A stretch of DNA of 64,000 bases from an uncultured Alistipes sp. (lineage in GTDB: Bacteria > Bacteroidota > Bacteroidia > Bacteroidales > Rikenellaceae): contig CALVCS010000011.1 of assembly GCA_944326035.1 (NCBI GenBank), positions 62,001 to 126,000 of the forward strand, given 5' to 3'. The notes under the pieces are model-generated. The model did not search any database and was not told the origin of the DNA. It saw only the letters and a list, made by a program, of their open reading frames with translations. Below, piece by piece: positions 25,454 to 35,594 of the stretch (positions are counted from its first letter, which is position 1; every line of letters starts with the position of its first letter). A program made the position numbers and the translations under genes.

Positions 25454-27190
25454 TTAGCGGCGATACTGCGTGTGGAGCGTTCGGCTATTGCCTTTGGCAT
25501 CGGACACGACGACCGAAAGCTTGTGGTTCAAGCCGGTCGGCCAGCGCGTATCGTCGAAGACGTGGGTGATCCGGTTATTTTTGGGGTCATATTCCAGCAG
25601 GGCCCATTGCCCGTCGATGGTGGCAGAGTAGGAGGCGATGCCGGAAAAGTTATCGGTAATTTTCAGCGAAAGACTTTTTTGCGCCGAGAGATCAGCCCCC
25701 GATTTGAATTCGGGCGTAATGCGGGGCGGCAGCGTATCGACGGCAATGTAATAGGTGCCGAAGTTGCGCACCCGGGCTTCGACCCGTCCGCCCGGCCCAT
25801 CGTTGATCCAGCGGCCACCGGCGGCCGATCGCTTGCCGGATGCAGAGACCACACCCAGCAGGGCTTTGTCGCGTAATCGGGTGGGTAGGCCGTCGGCAGC
25901 CAGCGAGACGGTGATCGGTTTTTGCAGCGGTTCGTCGGCCGAGAGGATGTTGTATAGCGGTGAATAGGCATAGGAGGGGAGCGGGATGTCTCGTGCCGGT
26001 GCATGGAAGAGCACCGATTCGTACAAGGCACGGGCGGGAATCGAAACCGACAGCCCGTCGGAGTCGTACTGAAAATCTTTCCACCACAGGACAGGAATGC
26101 CCTCCGGAGTGGGCAGGGTGTCCAGTTTGTGCTTCAGCGTGATGGAGAAGCTGATCTGACTGCGGTTGCCCGCTTCATCTTCCAGATCGATTTCAATCGG
26201 GTGGAGCTGGTTGTCGTCCAGGGCGATGAGCCCTTGTCGTCGGACGTTGCGGTAAATGTCTAAGGGATTATTGGGCAGCACGAACAGTCGGTAGATGTTA
26301 TTGCGTTTGCCTTGTTCGCTGTATAGGGTAACGGCATTGGCATAACGGGTCACATTGAACGGAACCCGATCGACTTCCAGGGCAAAGATCGGTTGCCCGT
26401 CGAGCCGTTCCTGAAGACGGTATAGACCCATGACGTTATGGGTGCCGTTTTTGTACTCTTTGGCCTCTATCGCGAAATAGCCTTGCCGGCAGACCGAAAG
26501 CGTCGATCCGGTGGTGGGAACATATCGATTCGAAGCCTCCCGCCGAAGGGGAATGCGTTGAACGATCCGGTGCTGCGGAATACCCTGAATGGTGTCGATG
26601 CGGACATAATATAGCGTGAGCGCACGGGGCGGAATCGTATCCCGGACCGGCAGGATATGGTGAGCTATCAGGTTATAGGGGCGTTGTGCCGCGTCCCGAA
26701 TCTCGAAATGGAGATGCGGTCCCCCGGAAGATCCTCGATTACCGGAGAGGGCGATGAGTTGTCCCTGGCGAATCGGGAATTGGTCGGGTTGGAAGCTCAG
26801 ATCGAGGGCAAAACGTTTTCGGGCATACTGTTGGCGATACACATAGTGTTCGAGCGAGTCGAAAAACTGTTCTACATGGCCATAAACGGAAGTGGTTCCA
26901 TTGGGGTGTTGGATGTATAGCGCTTTGCCATATCCCGACGGTGAAACCGCGACACGGGACACATAGCCCGAAGCCACGGCATAAATCGGTTTGCCGGTTA
27001 CGCCCTGGGTCTTGAGGTCGATGCCGGAATGGAAATGGTTGAGGCGTAGTTCGCCATAATTGGCCGAGAGTAAGGTGGGAATATTTAGGGGCGGGCGATA
27101 ACCGTAATCAGCCAGTGGCTGGGAGTTTTGAGCGTTCAGCGGGAGGCTGAGTGCGGCCAACACTCCCGCTATCCATAAAGTGCGGATCAT
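25454..27190 (-). CDS. Secreted M23 family metallopeptidase
   Basis: A 578-residue protein with a signal peptide ending LPLNAQ. The LytM/M23 domain occupies residues about 40-190, with zinc ligands in NHFHSGIDL and the HLHFE motif. These are peptidoglycan endopeptidases or their inactive relatives; here both metal motifs are intact. The 380-residue C-terminal part is beta-rich and does not resemble a domain I know. The start overlaps the stop of the upstream M20 dipeptidase by ATGA, so the two are cotranscribed. Confidence 0.92.
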   Translation of the reverse strand: MIRTLWIAGVLAALSLPLNAQNSQPLADYGYRPPLNIPTLLSANYGELRLNHFHSGIDLKTQGVTGKPIYAVASGYVSRVAVSPSGYGKALYIQHPNGTTSVYGHVEQFFDSLEHYVYRQQYARKRFALDLSFQPDQFPIRQGQLIALSGNRGSSGGPHLHFEIRDAAQRPYNLIAHHILPVRDTIPPRALTLYYVRIDTIQGIPQHRIVQRIPLRREASNRYVPTTGSTLSVCRQGYFAIEAKEYKNGTHNVMGLYRLQERLDGQPIFALEVDRVPFNVTRYANAVTLYSEQGKRNNIYRLFVLPNNPLDIYRNVRRQGLIALDDNQLHPIEIDLEDEAGNRSQISFSITLKHKLDTLPTPEGIPVLWWKDFQYDSDGLSVSIPARALYESVLFHAPARDIPLPSYAYSPLYNILSADEPLQKPITVSLAADGLPTRLRDKALLGVVSASGKRSAAGGRWINDGPGGRVEARVRNFGTYYIAVDTLPPRITPEFKSGADLSAQKSLSLKITDNFSGIASYSATIDGQWALLEYDPKNNRITHVFDDTRWPTGLNHKLSVVVSDAKGNSRTLHTQYRR

Positions 27191-28569
27191 GCTTGTAGGG
27201 ATTGCATCGTCTGGGCGTATAGGCTGTGGAATCGGACGATGGTTTCGATCCCACGGTAGAAATTCTGTAAAGCAAAACTTTCGTTGGGAGAGTGGATGGC
27301 GTCTTCGCCCAATCCGAACCCCATTAAGATGGACCTGAGTCCCAGAACTTTCTCAAAGGTACTGATAATGGGAATACTGCCTCCGGAATAGAACGGCAGG
27401 GGATCTCGTCCGAACGTTTGCCGCATGGCTTCGGCTGCCGCCCGATAGCCAGGCAGATCGGTGGGGCAGACGTAGGGCATGCCTCCATGCAGAAAACGTA
27501 CCTGCACCGTGACGCTGTCGGGAGCCAGTGCCCGAAAATGGTGTTCGAACAGGGTGGCGATGTACTGAAAGTCCTGATTCGGCACCAGTCGCATGGAGAT
27601 TTTGGCGAAGGCTTTCGAGGGAATGACCGTTTTACTGCCCTCTCCGGTATAGCCGCTCCAGAGGCCGTTGACGTCCAACGAAGGGCGGATGCCGGTACGT
27701 TCCAGGGTGCTGTATCCGGTTTCACCGCTTGTGGTCGGAATGCCGATGGAGGCTCGATAGGCAGATTCGTCGAAAGGCGCCTGGGCAAAGAGGGCTCTTT
27801 CCTGAGGGGTCAAATCCCGCACCCCATCATAAAATCCGGGGATCGTGATGCGACCTTGTTCGTCGGTCAGGGAGGCGATCAAGTGGGAGAGCACATTGGC
27901 CGGATTGGCGACGGCACCCCCATAAAGGCCCGAGTGGAGATCTTTGTCGGGCCCCGTCACCTCCACTTCCATATAGCAGAGTCCGCGCAGACCGCAGGTG
28001 ATCGAGGGGGTTTCCCAGCCCAACAAACTGGTGTCGGAGACCAGAATCAGGTCGGCGGCCAGTCGTTCGGTCTGTTCCTGACACCAGCGTTCCAGACTGG
28101 CCGAACCGATCTCCTCTTCGCCTTCGATCATGAATTTCAGGTTACAAGGCAGCTGGCCGGTGCGAATCATCGCTTCGGCGGCTTTGAGGTGCATGAACGA
28201 TTGTCCTTTGTCGTCATTGGCACCGCGCGCCCAGATCCTCCCGTGGCGGATTTCCGGTTCGAACGGGTCGCTGAGCCAGGCTTCCCGAGGGTCGACCGGC
28301 ATGACGTCGTAATGGCCATAGATCAATACCGTAGGGCGTTGCGGATCGATGATTTTTTCGCCGTAGACAATCGGGTTTCCGTTGGTGGGCATCACCTCTG
28401 CCCGGTCGAGGCCGGCTTTCAACAGGGCTTGTTGTACCCATTCGGCACATCGTTTCATGTCCGTGGCGTGGGTGGGTTCTGCACTGATGGAGGGTATGCG
28501 CAACCATTCGAAAAGCTCTTGCAGAAACGGTTCGCGATGTTGTTCGATATAGGAGAGAGCCGCTTTCAT
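27187..28569 (-). CDS. M20 family dipeptidase
   Basis: A 460-residue zinc peptidase. Motifs are IYGHYDVMPVD near residue 85, GANDDKGQ near 118, EGEEEIGS near 150, and a late His in IHSPNES. The length and the motifs fit the M20 dipeptidases (CNDP-like), which split dipeptides in the cytoplasm. There is no signal peptide. It is the first gene of a two-gene unit with the M23 peptidase. Upstream, TACCTTAG on the minus strand (28595-28588) is a weak -7 candidate. Confidence 0.92.
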   Translation of the reverse strand: MKAALSYIEQHREPFLQELFEWLRIPSISAEPTHATDMKRCAEWVQQALLKAGLDRAEVMPTNGNPIVYGEKIIDPQRPTVLIYGHYDVMPVDPREAWLSDPFEPEIRHGRIWARGANDDKGQSFMHLKAAEAMIRTGQLPCNLKFMIEGEEEIGSASLERWCQEQTERLAADLILVSDTSLLGWETPSITCGLRGLCYMEVEVTGPDKDLHSGLYGGAVANPANVLSHLIASLTDEQGRITIPGFYDGVRDLTPQERALFAQAPFDESAYRASIGIPTTSGETGYSTLERTGIRPSLDVNGLWSGYTGEGSKTVIPSKAFAKISMRLVPNQDFQYIATLFEHHFRALAPDSVTVQVRFLHGGMPYVCPTDLPGYRAAAEAMRQTFGRDPLPFYSGGSIPIISTFEKVLGLRSILMGFGLGEDAIHSPNESFALQNFYRGIETIVRFHSLYAQTMQSLQA

Positions 28570-28798
28570 CTTTGTCTAAATTTGACTCTAAGGTAGTGCT
28601 TTTTTACGGCTCTGCCAAACCTCGACGAGACGTCGATGAAGCCTCTTTTCCGGGATGTTTTGGTGCATCGTCGACGGGCGTTCGAGCGGAGGGCGGAAGC
28701 CTGGAGGGTTCTGAAATTCCAGAACGTCTGAGTCGAGCAATCGGATGCCGGCAGTCCGGTTTCTGCTCTGGATAGCCGATCCTGGGGGTATCAAAAAA

Positions 28799-28824
28799 AG
28801 CAAACTTTAGGCTTGAAGTTTGCT
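28799..28824 (-). terminator. Terminator of glmM
   Basis: A 9-bp stem (28799-28807 with 28816-28824) followed on the minus strand by seven T. The rest of 28570-28902 shows no gene. Confidence 0.85.
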
Positions 28825-28902
28825 TGGAAGGTGGGCGCGACGGTGACCGTCGGAGGAATGGTGCCCGCAGGAGGAACGGGATCCCCAACGGAGGCGACCC
28901 GA

Positions 28903-30294
28903 TTAATGATTGACCATCGAGCGGATCTCGTCCATGATTTTTTCGGCCAGGGCATCGGCCGAAGCGCGGTCACGACTTTCGCTGTAGATGCGGATGATCG
29001 GTTCGGTGTTCGATTTGCGCAGGTGTACCCATTGCGTCGGGAAATCGATCTTCACCCCGTCGATGTCATTGACCTGTTCGTGAGCATAACGCTCTTTCAT
29101 GCGGGCCAAAACGGCGTCGACATCGATGTCCGGGGTCAGTTGAATCTTGTTTTTGGAGATGTAATAGGCCGGATAGGTGGCTCTCAGTTGAGAGGCGCTC
29201 AGTCCGCTGTGGACCAGGTGGGTCAGGAACAAGGCCACCCCAACCAACGCATCTCGTCCGTAATGGAGGGCCGGATAGATCACCCCTCCGTTGCCTTCGC
29301 CTCCGATTACAGCGTTGACCTCTTTCATTTTGGCGACGACGTTCACTTCTCCGACGGCGGCGGCATAGTATTGGCAACCGTGTCGTTCGGTTACGTCACG
29401 CAAAGCTCTGGACGAACTCAGATTGGAGACGGTGTTGCCCGGGGTATGCGACAAAACATAGTCGGCTACGGCCACCAGGGTATATTCTTCACCGAACATG
29501 CTGCCGTCTTCACACACCAGGGCCAGACGGTCGACATCGGGGTCGACCACGACCCCCAGATTGGCTTTTTCGGCTGCCACACGGGCCGAAATTTCGGTCA
29601 GGTGTTCGGGCAGCGGTTCGGGATTGTGGGCGAAGTGTCCGTTGGGCGTGCAGTTCAGTTCGATGACGTCGACCCCCAAAGCCCGTAACAGGGCCGGGAT
29701 GACCACCCCGCCGACGGAGTTGACGGCGTCGACCACGACACGTAAGCCCGCTTGCCGAATGGCCGGGACATCGACCAGAGGCAGTTGTAAAACGGCTTGG
29801 ATGTGTTCCTGGTCGTAGCTGCTGCGTTCGATGATATGGCCCAGGGCTTCGACCTCCGGATAGGTTTCGTCGCCGGCTGCGGCATAGGCCAACACCTGCT
29901 TGCCTTCGGCGTCGTTGAGGAATTCACCGCGTTCGTTGAGCAGTTTCAGGGCATTCCACTGTTTGGGATTATGGCTGGCGGTCAGGATGATTCCGCCGTT
30001 GGCCCGTTTGCCGGTTACGGCCATTTCGACCGTGGGGGTCGTCGCCAGACCGATGTCAATGACGTCGATCCCACAGGCACACAACGTGCCGCTGACAATC
30101 GACGCGGCCATCTCGCCCGAAAGGCGGGCATCGCGTCCCAGAACGATGCGCAGGGATTGGCCGGCGGGCGCTTGGGTGCGTACCCAGCGGGCGTAAGCCG
30201 AAGTGAATTTGACTAGGTCTATGGGGGTCAGATTGTCTCCGGGGGTGCCACCGATGGTGCCACGGATGCCGGAGATGGATTTGATGAGGGTCAT
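28903..30294 (-). CDS. glmM: Phosphoglucosamine mutase (phosphohexomutase)
   Basis: A 463-residue alpha-D-phosphohexomutase. The phosphoserine loop is LTASHNP (Ser107), the metal loop DPDVDRLAL, the sugar loop GEGNGG and the phosphate-binding loop RKSNTEPIIR. It interconverts glucosamine-6-phosphate and glucosamine-1-phosphate for cell-wall UDP-GlcNAc. The N-terminus (SISGIRGTIGG) differs from the proteobacterial GTDGIRG form, so another phosphohexose could be the substrate. ATG 30294 is preferred; the 31-residue extension to 30387 runs over the promoter. Confidence 0.88.
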   Translation of the reverse strand: MTLIKSISGIRGTIGGTPGDNLTPIDLVKFTSAYARWVRTQAPAGQSLRIVLGRDARLSGEMAASIVSGTLCACGIDVIDIGLATTPTVEMAVTGKRANGGIILTASHNPKQWNALKLLNERGEFLNDAEGKQVLAYAAAGDETYPEVEALGHIIERSSYDQEHIQAVLQLPLVDVPAIRQAGLRVVVDAVNSVGGVVIPALLRALGVDVIELNCTPNGHFAHNPEPLPEHLTEISARVAAEKANLGVVVDPDVDRLALVCEDGSMFGEEYTLVAVADYVLSHTPGNTVSNLSSSRALRDVTERHGCQYYAAAVGEVNVVAKMKEVNAVIGGEGNGGVIYPALHYGRDALVGVALFLTHLVHSGLSASQLRATYPAYYISKNKIQLTPDIDVDAVLARMKERYAHEQVNDIDGVKIDFPTQWVHLRKSNTEPIIRIYSESRDRASADALAEKIMDEIRSMVNH

Positions 30295-30374
30295 AGAATT
30301 GAATTTTGGTGCGAAACAATCAAACGCCAGCTCCTTCTGGAGCCGACAGGAAGAGCGGATGAGCCCTTCAGAGA

Positions 30375-30382
30375 CAAAGGTA
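30375..30382 (-). promoter_or_regulatory. -7 box of glmM
   Basis: TACCTTTG on the minus strand, about 80 bases before the glmM start. No clear -33 element was seen. Confidence 0.6.
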
Positions 30383-30534
30383 ATCATAAATCGATGTATC
30401 GATACGTTGCAGGGCGAATTAATTGGACGGCGGAGGCGGATTCGTGCGCTTTGCTCGACCCTTTTTACGACGGGAACGGGCCTCGGGAACGGGGATTTTT
30501 CCGTCCAGAGGGTGGAAAAACGGAGGAAATCGGT

Positions 30535-30542
30535 TACATTTG
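30535..30542 (+). promoter_or_regulatory. -7 box of the nucleoside phosphorylase gene
   Basis: TACATTTG on the plus strand, 51 bases before ATG 30594, which has AAGGAGAG at good spacing. Confidence 0.62.
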
Positions 30543-30593
30543 TTGAGGGGCATCGGCGAGCGGTTCCCTGTCGTTTTATCCAAAGGAGAGATT

Positions 30594-31499
30594 ATGATGA
30601 GAAAAATAGCTTCTTCAGAGTTGATTATCAATGATGATGGTTCGGTATTTCATCTGCATCTGCGGCCCGAACAACTGGCCGATACGGTCATTCTGGTCGG
30701 AGATCCGGGCCGGGTGGCGAAGGTGGCCGGATATTTCGATACGACGGAGTGTCGGGCGGCCAATCGCGAGTTCGTGACCGTGACCGGGACCTATCGTGGA
30801 AAGCGGATGAGTGTCGTTTCGACTGGGATCGGAACCGATAATATCGATATTGTGATCAATGAGTTGGATGCGTTGGTCAATGTCGATTTCGACACCCGGA
30901 CGGAAAAACCGCAGCCGACGGTCTTGACCCTGTTGCGTTTGGGAACCTGTGGGGCTATTCAGCCCGATCTGAAGATCGGAGATCTGATTCTGTCCGATAT
31001 GTCGGTGGGGTTCGACGGGCTGCTCAATTTTTATAAAGGACGTGATGCGGTGTGCGATTTGGCCATCGAACAGGCGTTTGTCAACGAGGTCGGGTGGAGC
31101 GATCGCTGGACCCGGCCCTATTTCGTGGCCTGTTCGCGGAAACTGGCCACCCTGTTTGCCGATACCACGGTGCGGGGCATGACGGTCTCGGCTCCGGGTT
31201 TTTATGCCCCGCAGGGACGTTGGGTGCGGTTGGAACCGGCCGATCCTCAGTTGAATGCCCGCTTGGAGCGCTTTACGTTCGACGGTCGCCGGTTTACCAA
31301 CATCGAAATGGAAAGTTCGGCTTTGGCCGGATTGGCTCGTCTGATGGGTCACGAAGCGGCGACGATCTGTACGGTGATCGCCCAGCGAGTGGCCTTGGAT
31401 GCGTGCCCCGATTACCAACCGTTTGTTGATAAAATGATCGTGATGTCTTTGGAAAAACTGTCGGGGGTATCGAAAAATGATGTATCTTTGAACAAATAA
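30594..31499 (+). CDS. Nucleoside phosphorylase (uridine phosphorylase-like)
   Basis: A 301-residue PNP/UDP family enzyme. The phosphate loop VGDPGRVAKVAGYFD lies near residue 35, the GTCGAIQPDLKIGDLI segment near 120, and the ribose/base site NIEMESSALAGLARLMGH near 250. It splits nucleosides with phosphate to base and ribose-1-phosphate in salvage. Uridine is the likely substrate, purine nucleosides less so. The start is fixed by AAGGAGAG eight bases upstream. The dnaN promoter lies inside its last codons. Confidence 0.9.
   Translation: MMRKIASSELIINDDGSVFHLHLRPEQLADTVILVGDPGRVAKVAGYFDTTECRAANREFVTVTGTYRGKRMSVVSTGIGTDNIDIVINELDALVNVDFDTRTEKPQPTVLTLLRLGTCGAIQPDLKIGDLILSDMSVGFDGLLNFYKGRDAVCDLAIEQAFVNEVGWSDRWTRPYFVACSRKLATLFADTTVRGMTVSAPGFYAPQGRWVRLEPADPQLNARLERFTFDGRRFTNIEMESSALAGLARLMGHEAATICTVIAQRVALDACPDYQPFVDKMIVMSLEKLSGVSKNDVSLNK
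31483..31490 (+). promoter_or_regulatory. -7 box upstream of dnaN
   Basis: TATCTTTG sits within the last codons of the phosphorylase gene, 40 bases before the dnaN ATG, so dnaN likely has its own promoter. Confidence 0.6.
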
Positions 31500-31530
31500 T
31501 CGAGTAAATAATTCATTAAACCATAGCTTT

Positions 31531-32655
31531 ATGAAATTCGTTGTATCCTCTTCAGCTTTATTGGGTCTGTTGCAGACCACGGGTAAAGTCATCAATAGCA
31601 AAAATACACTCCCCATTCTGGATTATTTTCTGTTCGATCTGAAAGACGGCGCGCTGAAAATCACGGCATCCGATCTGGAAACCACACTGGTAGCTACGCT
31701 GCCGGTCGAAAATGTGGAAAAGGAGGGGCTGATCGCCGTACCGGCCAAGCTGATGCAGGATTCGCTGAAAGAGTTTTCGGAACAACCCCTGACGATCGAG
31801 GCCGATGAGTCGACCTGGGAAATTGTGGTCAGCTGGAAAACCGGGAAGTTCACGATTCCCGGAACGTCCGGGTTGAGCTACCCGAATCTGCCGGGGTTGG
31901 GCGAAGAAAAACAGTTGGTAAAGGTGCCGGTGGACTCGTTGCTGAACGGGATCAATAAGACGATCTTCGCGACGGCAGACGATGAAATGCGTCCGGTGAT
32001 GAACGGGGTATTCGTCAGCATTGCGCCGGGCGGTATCACCTATGTGGCCACCGACGCCCACAAACTGGTGAAATATACTACGCCCGTGGATACCGATTTG
32101 ACAGCCTCGTTTATCTTGCCGAAGAAACCGGCCAATCTGTTGCGCGGGGTTTTGCCGCGTGAAGTGAGCGACATTCAGATGGAGTTCGATAACAAGAACG
32201 TGCTGGTGACGCTGAAAAATTACACGTTGATTTGTCGTTTGATCGAAGGCGTTTACCCGAATTATAATGCGGTGATTCCGACCAATAACCCCAATAAGGT
32301 GTTGGTAGATCGCTTGGAATTGCTCAATGGGATCAAACGTGTGGCTGTTTGTGCCAACCAGTCGACGAACTTGATCAAGATGGATATCGCCGCCGGAAAA
32401 ATCGACCTGACGGCTCAGGACCTCGACTTTTCGGTGGCCGCCCAGGAGTCGCTGACCTGCGATTATGAGGGCGATCCGATCACCATCGGGTTCAAGTCGA
32501 CCTTCTTGGTGGAAATTCTCTCCAATCTCGAAACGACGAATGTGCAGATCGACCTGGCGGATTCGACACGTGCCGGGGTCTTCCGTCCGGTATATGACGA
32601 AACGCCCGAAACCGATACGCTCATGCTGTTGATGCCGATGATGATCAACGCTTAG
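31531..32655 (+). CDS. dnaN: DNA polymerase III beta subunit (sliding clamp)
   Basis: A 374-residue clamp of normal length, with the three-fold repeat typical of DnaN. Recognisable segments are KVINSKNTLPILDYFLFDLK in domain 1, the AATDAHKL-like VATDAHKLV in domain 2, and the terminal LLMPMMINA. The homodimer encircles DNA and tethers polymerase. It is not next to dnaA here, which is usual for this phylum. It precedes a proofreading-type exonuclease gene by 6 bases, and these probably share a transcript. Confidence 0.96.
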   Translation: MKFVVSSSALLGLLQTTGKVINSKNTLPILDYFLFDLKDGALKITASDLETTLVATLPVENVEKEGLIAVPAKLMQDSLKEFSEQPLTIEADESTWEIVVSWKTGKFTIPGTSGLSYPNLPGLGEEKQLVKVPVDSLLNGINKTIFATADDEMRPVMNGVFVSIAPGGITYVATDAHKLVKYTTPVDTDLTASFILPKKPANLLRGVLPREVSDIQMEFDNKNVLVTLKNYTLICRLIEGVYPNYNAVIPTNNPNKVLVDRLELLNGIKRVAVCANQSTNLIKMDIAAGKIDLTAQDLDFSVAAQESLTCDYEGDPITIGFKSTFLVEILSNLETTNVQIDLADSTRAGVFRPVYDETPETDTLMLLMPMMINA

Positions 32656-32661
32656 GAGATT

Positions 32662-33435
32662 ATGAAACTGAATCTGAAAAAACCGCTCGTTTTTCTCGAC
32701 CTGGAAACGACGGGGGTAGATACGTCGCGGGATCGGATCGTCGAAATTTCGTTGGTGAAGGTGATGCCCGACGGCTCCCAGGAGGTGAAAACGCGTCGCC
32801 TCAATCCCGAAATGCACATTCCGGAGAGCGCCTCGGCCATCCATCATATTTATGACGAGGATGTGGCGGGGTGTCCCACCTTTCGGGAGATCGCCAAATC
32901 GTTATGGAGTTATTTGGAAGGGTGTGATCTGGCCGGGTTCAATTCCAATAAGTTCGATATTCCGGTGCTGGTAGAGGAATTTTTGCGGGCCGGCGTGGAT
33001 GTCGATATGCAGAAAGTCCGTTTTGTCGATGTGCAGAACATCTTCCACAAAATGGAACAACGAACCCTGGTGGCTGCCTATAAGTTCTATTGTGGCCGGG
33101 ACCTGACCGAAGCGCACTCGGCCGAAGCCGATACCTTGGCTACGTATGAGGTGCTGAAGGCTCAGTTGGATCGTTACCCCGAGACCTTACAGAACGATGT
33201 GGATTTCCTGGCCGATTTTTCGAGCCGCGAACATGCCGTGGATTTTGCCGGACGCATCGTGTATAACGACAAGGGCGAAGAGATTTTCAACTTCGGGAAG
33301 CATAAAGGGAAAACCGTTCGGGAGGTCTTCCGAACCGAACCCAGCTACTATTCGTGGATGATGAATGGCGATTTCCCGCTCTATACCAAGAAAGTGATCA
33401 CCGCCCTGCGTTTGCGGGACATGAACCAGAAATAG
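32662..33435 (+). CDS. DEDDh 3'-5' exonuclease (DNA polymerase III epsilon-like)
   Basis: A 257-residue protein. The exonuclease part (residues 1-180) has Asp13 and Glu15 in FLDLETTG, a second motif in LAGFNSNKFDIPVL, and the His/Asp pair in EAHSAEADTL. A C-terminal segment of about 70 residues contains FNFGKHKGK, similar to the tail of exonuclease X-like proteins. It may proofread for DnaE or act in repair. Its place directly after dnaN suggests replication, and DnaE is encoded elsewhere in the window. Confidence 0.92.
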   Translation: MKLNLKKPLVFLDLETTGVDTSRDRIVEISLVKVMPDGSQEVKTRRLNPEMHIPESASAIHHIYDEDVAGCPTFREIAKSLWSYLEGCDLAGFNSNKFDIPVLVEEFLRAGVDVDMQKVRFVDVQNIFHKMEQRTLVAAYKFYCGRDLTEAHSAEADTLATYEVLKAQLDRYPETLQNDVDFLADFSSREHAVDFAGRIVYNDKGEEIFNFGKHKGKTVREVFRTEPSYYSWMMNGDFPLYTKKVITALRLRDMNQK

Positions 33436-33494
33436 GAAAGCGTTTTCCTCCGAGTCGGGGGCTGTCGGAACCCTTTCCCGAGAACCAAATAGGT

Positions 33495-35360
33495 ATGAAG
33501 AAAATCGTTTTGTTGTGTTGTTTGGCCTGTGCGGCGTTCGATTTCGTGGCCGCTCAAGGGGTCGCACCCTCTCCGGGGAATATCATTACGATCGGAGGGG
33601 CGAATTACTATGTGCATAACGTGGTGCAGGGCGATACGTTTTACTCGCTGAGCAAACGTTACGGCGTGGATGAAGCGACCATCCGGGCCAATAATCCCCA
33701 TTTGGCGGAGGGCCTGAAAACGGGGCTGGTCATTAAGATTCCGGTGGTACGGGCGGAAAGCCGTCCGTTGTCGGAACGCAAAATGAGCCGACTGTTCGAT
33801 ACGCATGTCGTCAATCAGGGCGAAACGGCCTATTCGATCTCGAGACGTTACGGGATTTCGTTACAGACGCTGATCGAGGATAATCCGGGCTTCGATCCGG
33901 CCCATCTGTCGATCGGCCAGAAGATCAATATCCGGATTAAAAGCCAGGGACAGACGCACCCCGAACAGATCAAAGAGGAGATCGCTCAGTATACCGAGAA
34001 GCTGAACAGCGTCTCGACGCATTTTACGCATCATGCGGTCAAACAGGGAGAAACGCTCTATTCGTTGAGCCACAGTTTGAACATTCCGGTCGATACGTTG
34101 GTGAAATACAACGCCGAGGAGTTGAAAGACGGGCTGAAGATGGGGTCGATCCTGCGTATTCCGGTGAAGGATACGGTCGTGACGACACAGGCCGTTGGAG
34201 AGACGCTGCCGCCGGAAACCGAGGCTCCGGGTCCGTGGAATCAGCTCACGGTCGATGGAACGCAGGATGTGAATGCGATGGAACCGATGGGAAGCTCGAC
34301 CGGGTCGTTCCGCTTCAAACAGATCGATCAGACGGCTCCGTTGCATGTATCGGTTTTGCTGCCGTTGCAGGTGGAATCTTCCAACAATCCGCAATTTTTG
34401 GAATTTTACCAGGGCTTTTTGCTGGCTTTGGGGGAACTCAAAGGAATCGGCGTGTCGGCCCAGGTGGATGTCTTCAATACGGGCCGTTCCGAAGCCGAAG
34501 TCGAGGCTGTTTTGCGGGATCCTGCCCTGCGTCAGGCCGATCTGATCGTCGGACCGGTGTATGACGAATGCTTTGCCCCGGCAGCTCGGTTTGCCGAATC
34601 GAACGGTATTCCGATTGTCTCTCCGTTGGGGTCGATCGAAAATATTGAATCCCCGGCAGCTTTTCAGGTTTTTCCGGTCGCTTCGGCCAAAAACGAAAAA
34701 CTGCGGGAAGAGCTCTCCGGCGATAAGAATGTCATTGTGATCTCAGCCTCGTCGGTCGATCAGGAGCTGAAACAGGAGATCGAGCCGTTATTGCCGTCGT
34801 CGACGCAGCGACTCAATCATAGTGCACGCTTAGCCGCAGAGATCGAAAAGTTGCTGAGTGGCGATAAGGAGAATATTTTGGTCGTCTTGTCCAGCAGTGA
34901 AATTGCCACCGATGAAATCTTGGCGCGTATCAGCTCGGTCCAGAACAACCTGATGGCCCGCAGCATCAAAAGTCCGGTGATCAAGGTGATCGGTAGCTCG
35001 AAATGGGCCCGCTATCAGAATGTCGACCGGAGTCTCTATTTTAAACTGAATGTGCGTTACATCACCTCTTATCATGCCGATCGGGGGAATGCCCGGGTAC
35101 AGGATTTCGACCGACGTTATGTGTCGGAATTTGGCTCGCTGCCTTCACAGTATGCCTACCGAGGCTATGATGTGGGCAAATTGTTCCTCGGATCGATTAA
35201 ATTGCATGGGGCACAGTTCGTATCCTATCTGAACGATGATGAACTGCCTTTGTTGCAGGTGCCGTATCGTTTCGGGCAGCTTTCTGCCTCCGGAAAATTT
35301 GTCAATCAAGAGTGGGCGAAAGTTTGTTATAACGACAACTATACGATCGATGTGAAATAG
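33495..35360 (+). CDS. LysM protein with periplasmic-binding-like domain
   Basis: A 621-residue secreted protein with a signal peptide ending FVAAQ. Three LysM domains follow (about residues 38-83, 98-145, 174-222), each with the QGDTFYSLS or QGETxYSxS pattern that binds peptidoglycan. The rest, from about residue 275, resembles a type-1 periplasmic-binding fold (VSVLLPLQVESSNNPQFLEF, then LIVGPVYDECF and GIPIVSPLGS). No transporter gene accompanies it. A wall-anchored sensor or a regulator of a wall synthase, by analogy with LpoA, is possible. The frame from 33354 is rejected because the signal peptide begins at 33495. Confidence 0.9.
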   Translation: MKKIVLLCCLACAAFDFVAAQGVAPSPGNIITIGGANYYVHNVVQGDTFYSLSKRYGVDEATIRANNPHLAEGLKTGLVIKIPVVRAESRPLSERKMSRLFDTHVVNQGETAYSISRRYGISLQTLIEDNPGFDPAHLSIGQKINIRIKSQGQTHPEQIKEEIAQYTEKLNSVSTHFTHHAVKQGETLYSLSHSLNIPVDTLVKYNAEELKDGLKMGSILRIPVKDTVVTTQAVGETLPPETEAPGPWNQLTVDGTQDVNAMEPMGSSTGSFRFKQIDQTAPLHVSVLLPLQVESSNNPQFLEFYQGFLLALGELKGIGVSAQVDVFNTGRSEAEVEAVLRDPALRQADLIVGPVYDECFAPAARFAESNGIPIVSPLGSIENIESPAAFQVFPVASAKNEKLREELSGDKNVIVISASSVDQELKQEIEPLLPSSTQRLNHSARLAAEIEKLLSGDKENILVVLSSSEIATDEILARISSVQNNLMARSIKSPVIKVIGSSKWARYQNVDRSLYFKLNVRYITSYHADRGNARVQDFDRRYVSEFGSLPSQYAYRGYDVGKLFLGSIKLHGAQFVSYLNDDELPLLQVPYRFGQLSASGKFVNQEWAKVCYNDNYTIDVK

Positions 35361-35594
35361 TTTTCTGTCACGGGCATCATTGCTTCGAGAGATGGTATGT
35401 GGGCGAGGGTGCCCGACAATGGGGAGACAAGAAAGATACGGGCGCAAGAGGGACGGAGGCAAGAAAGGTCGGAGGTCCATAATGCGAGTGTCAGATGTGA
35501 GGGCTGCAGAGAAAGCTGCGAGTGCACGAACAAGAATTTTCGGCAGGGGGCTGGGATAAAGGGCTGTTTAGCGACCCCCTTTTTGATCAATAAT

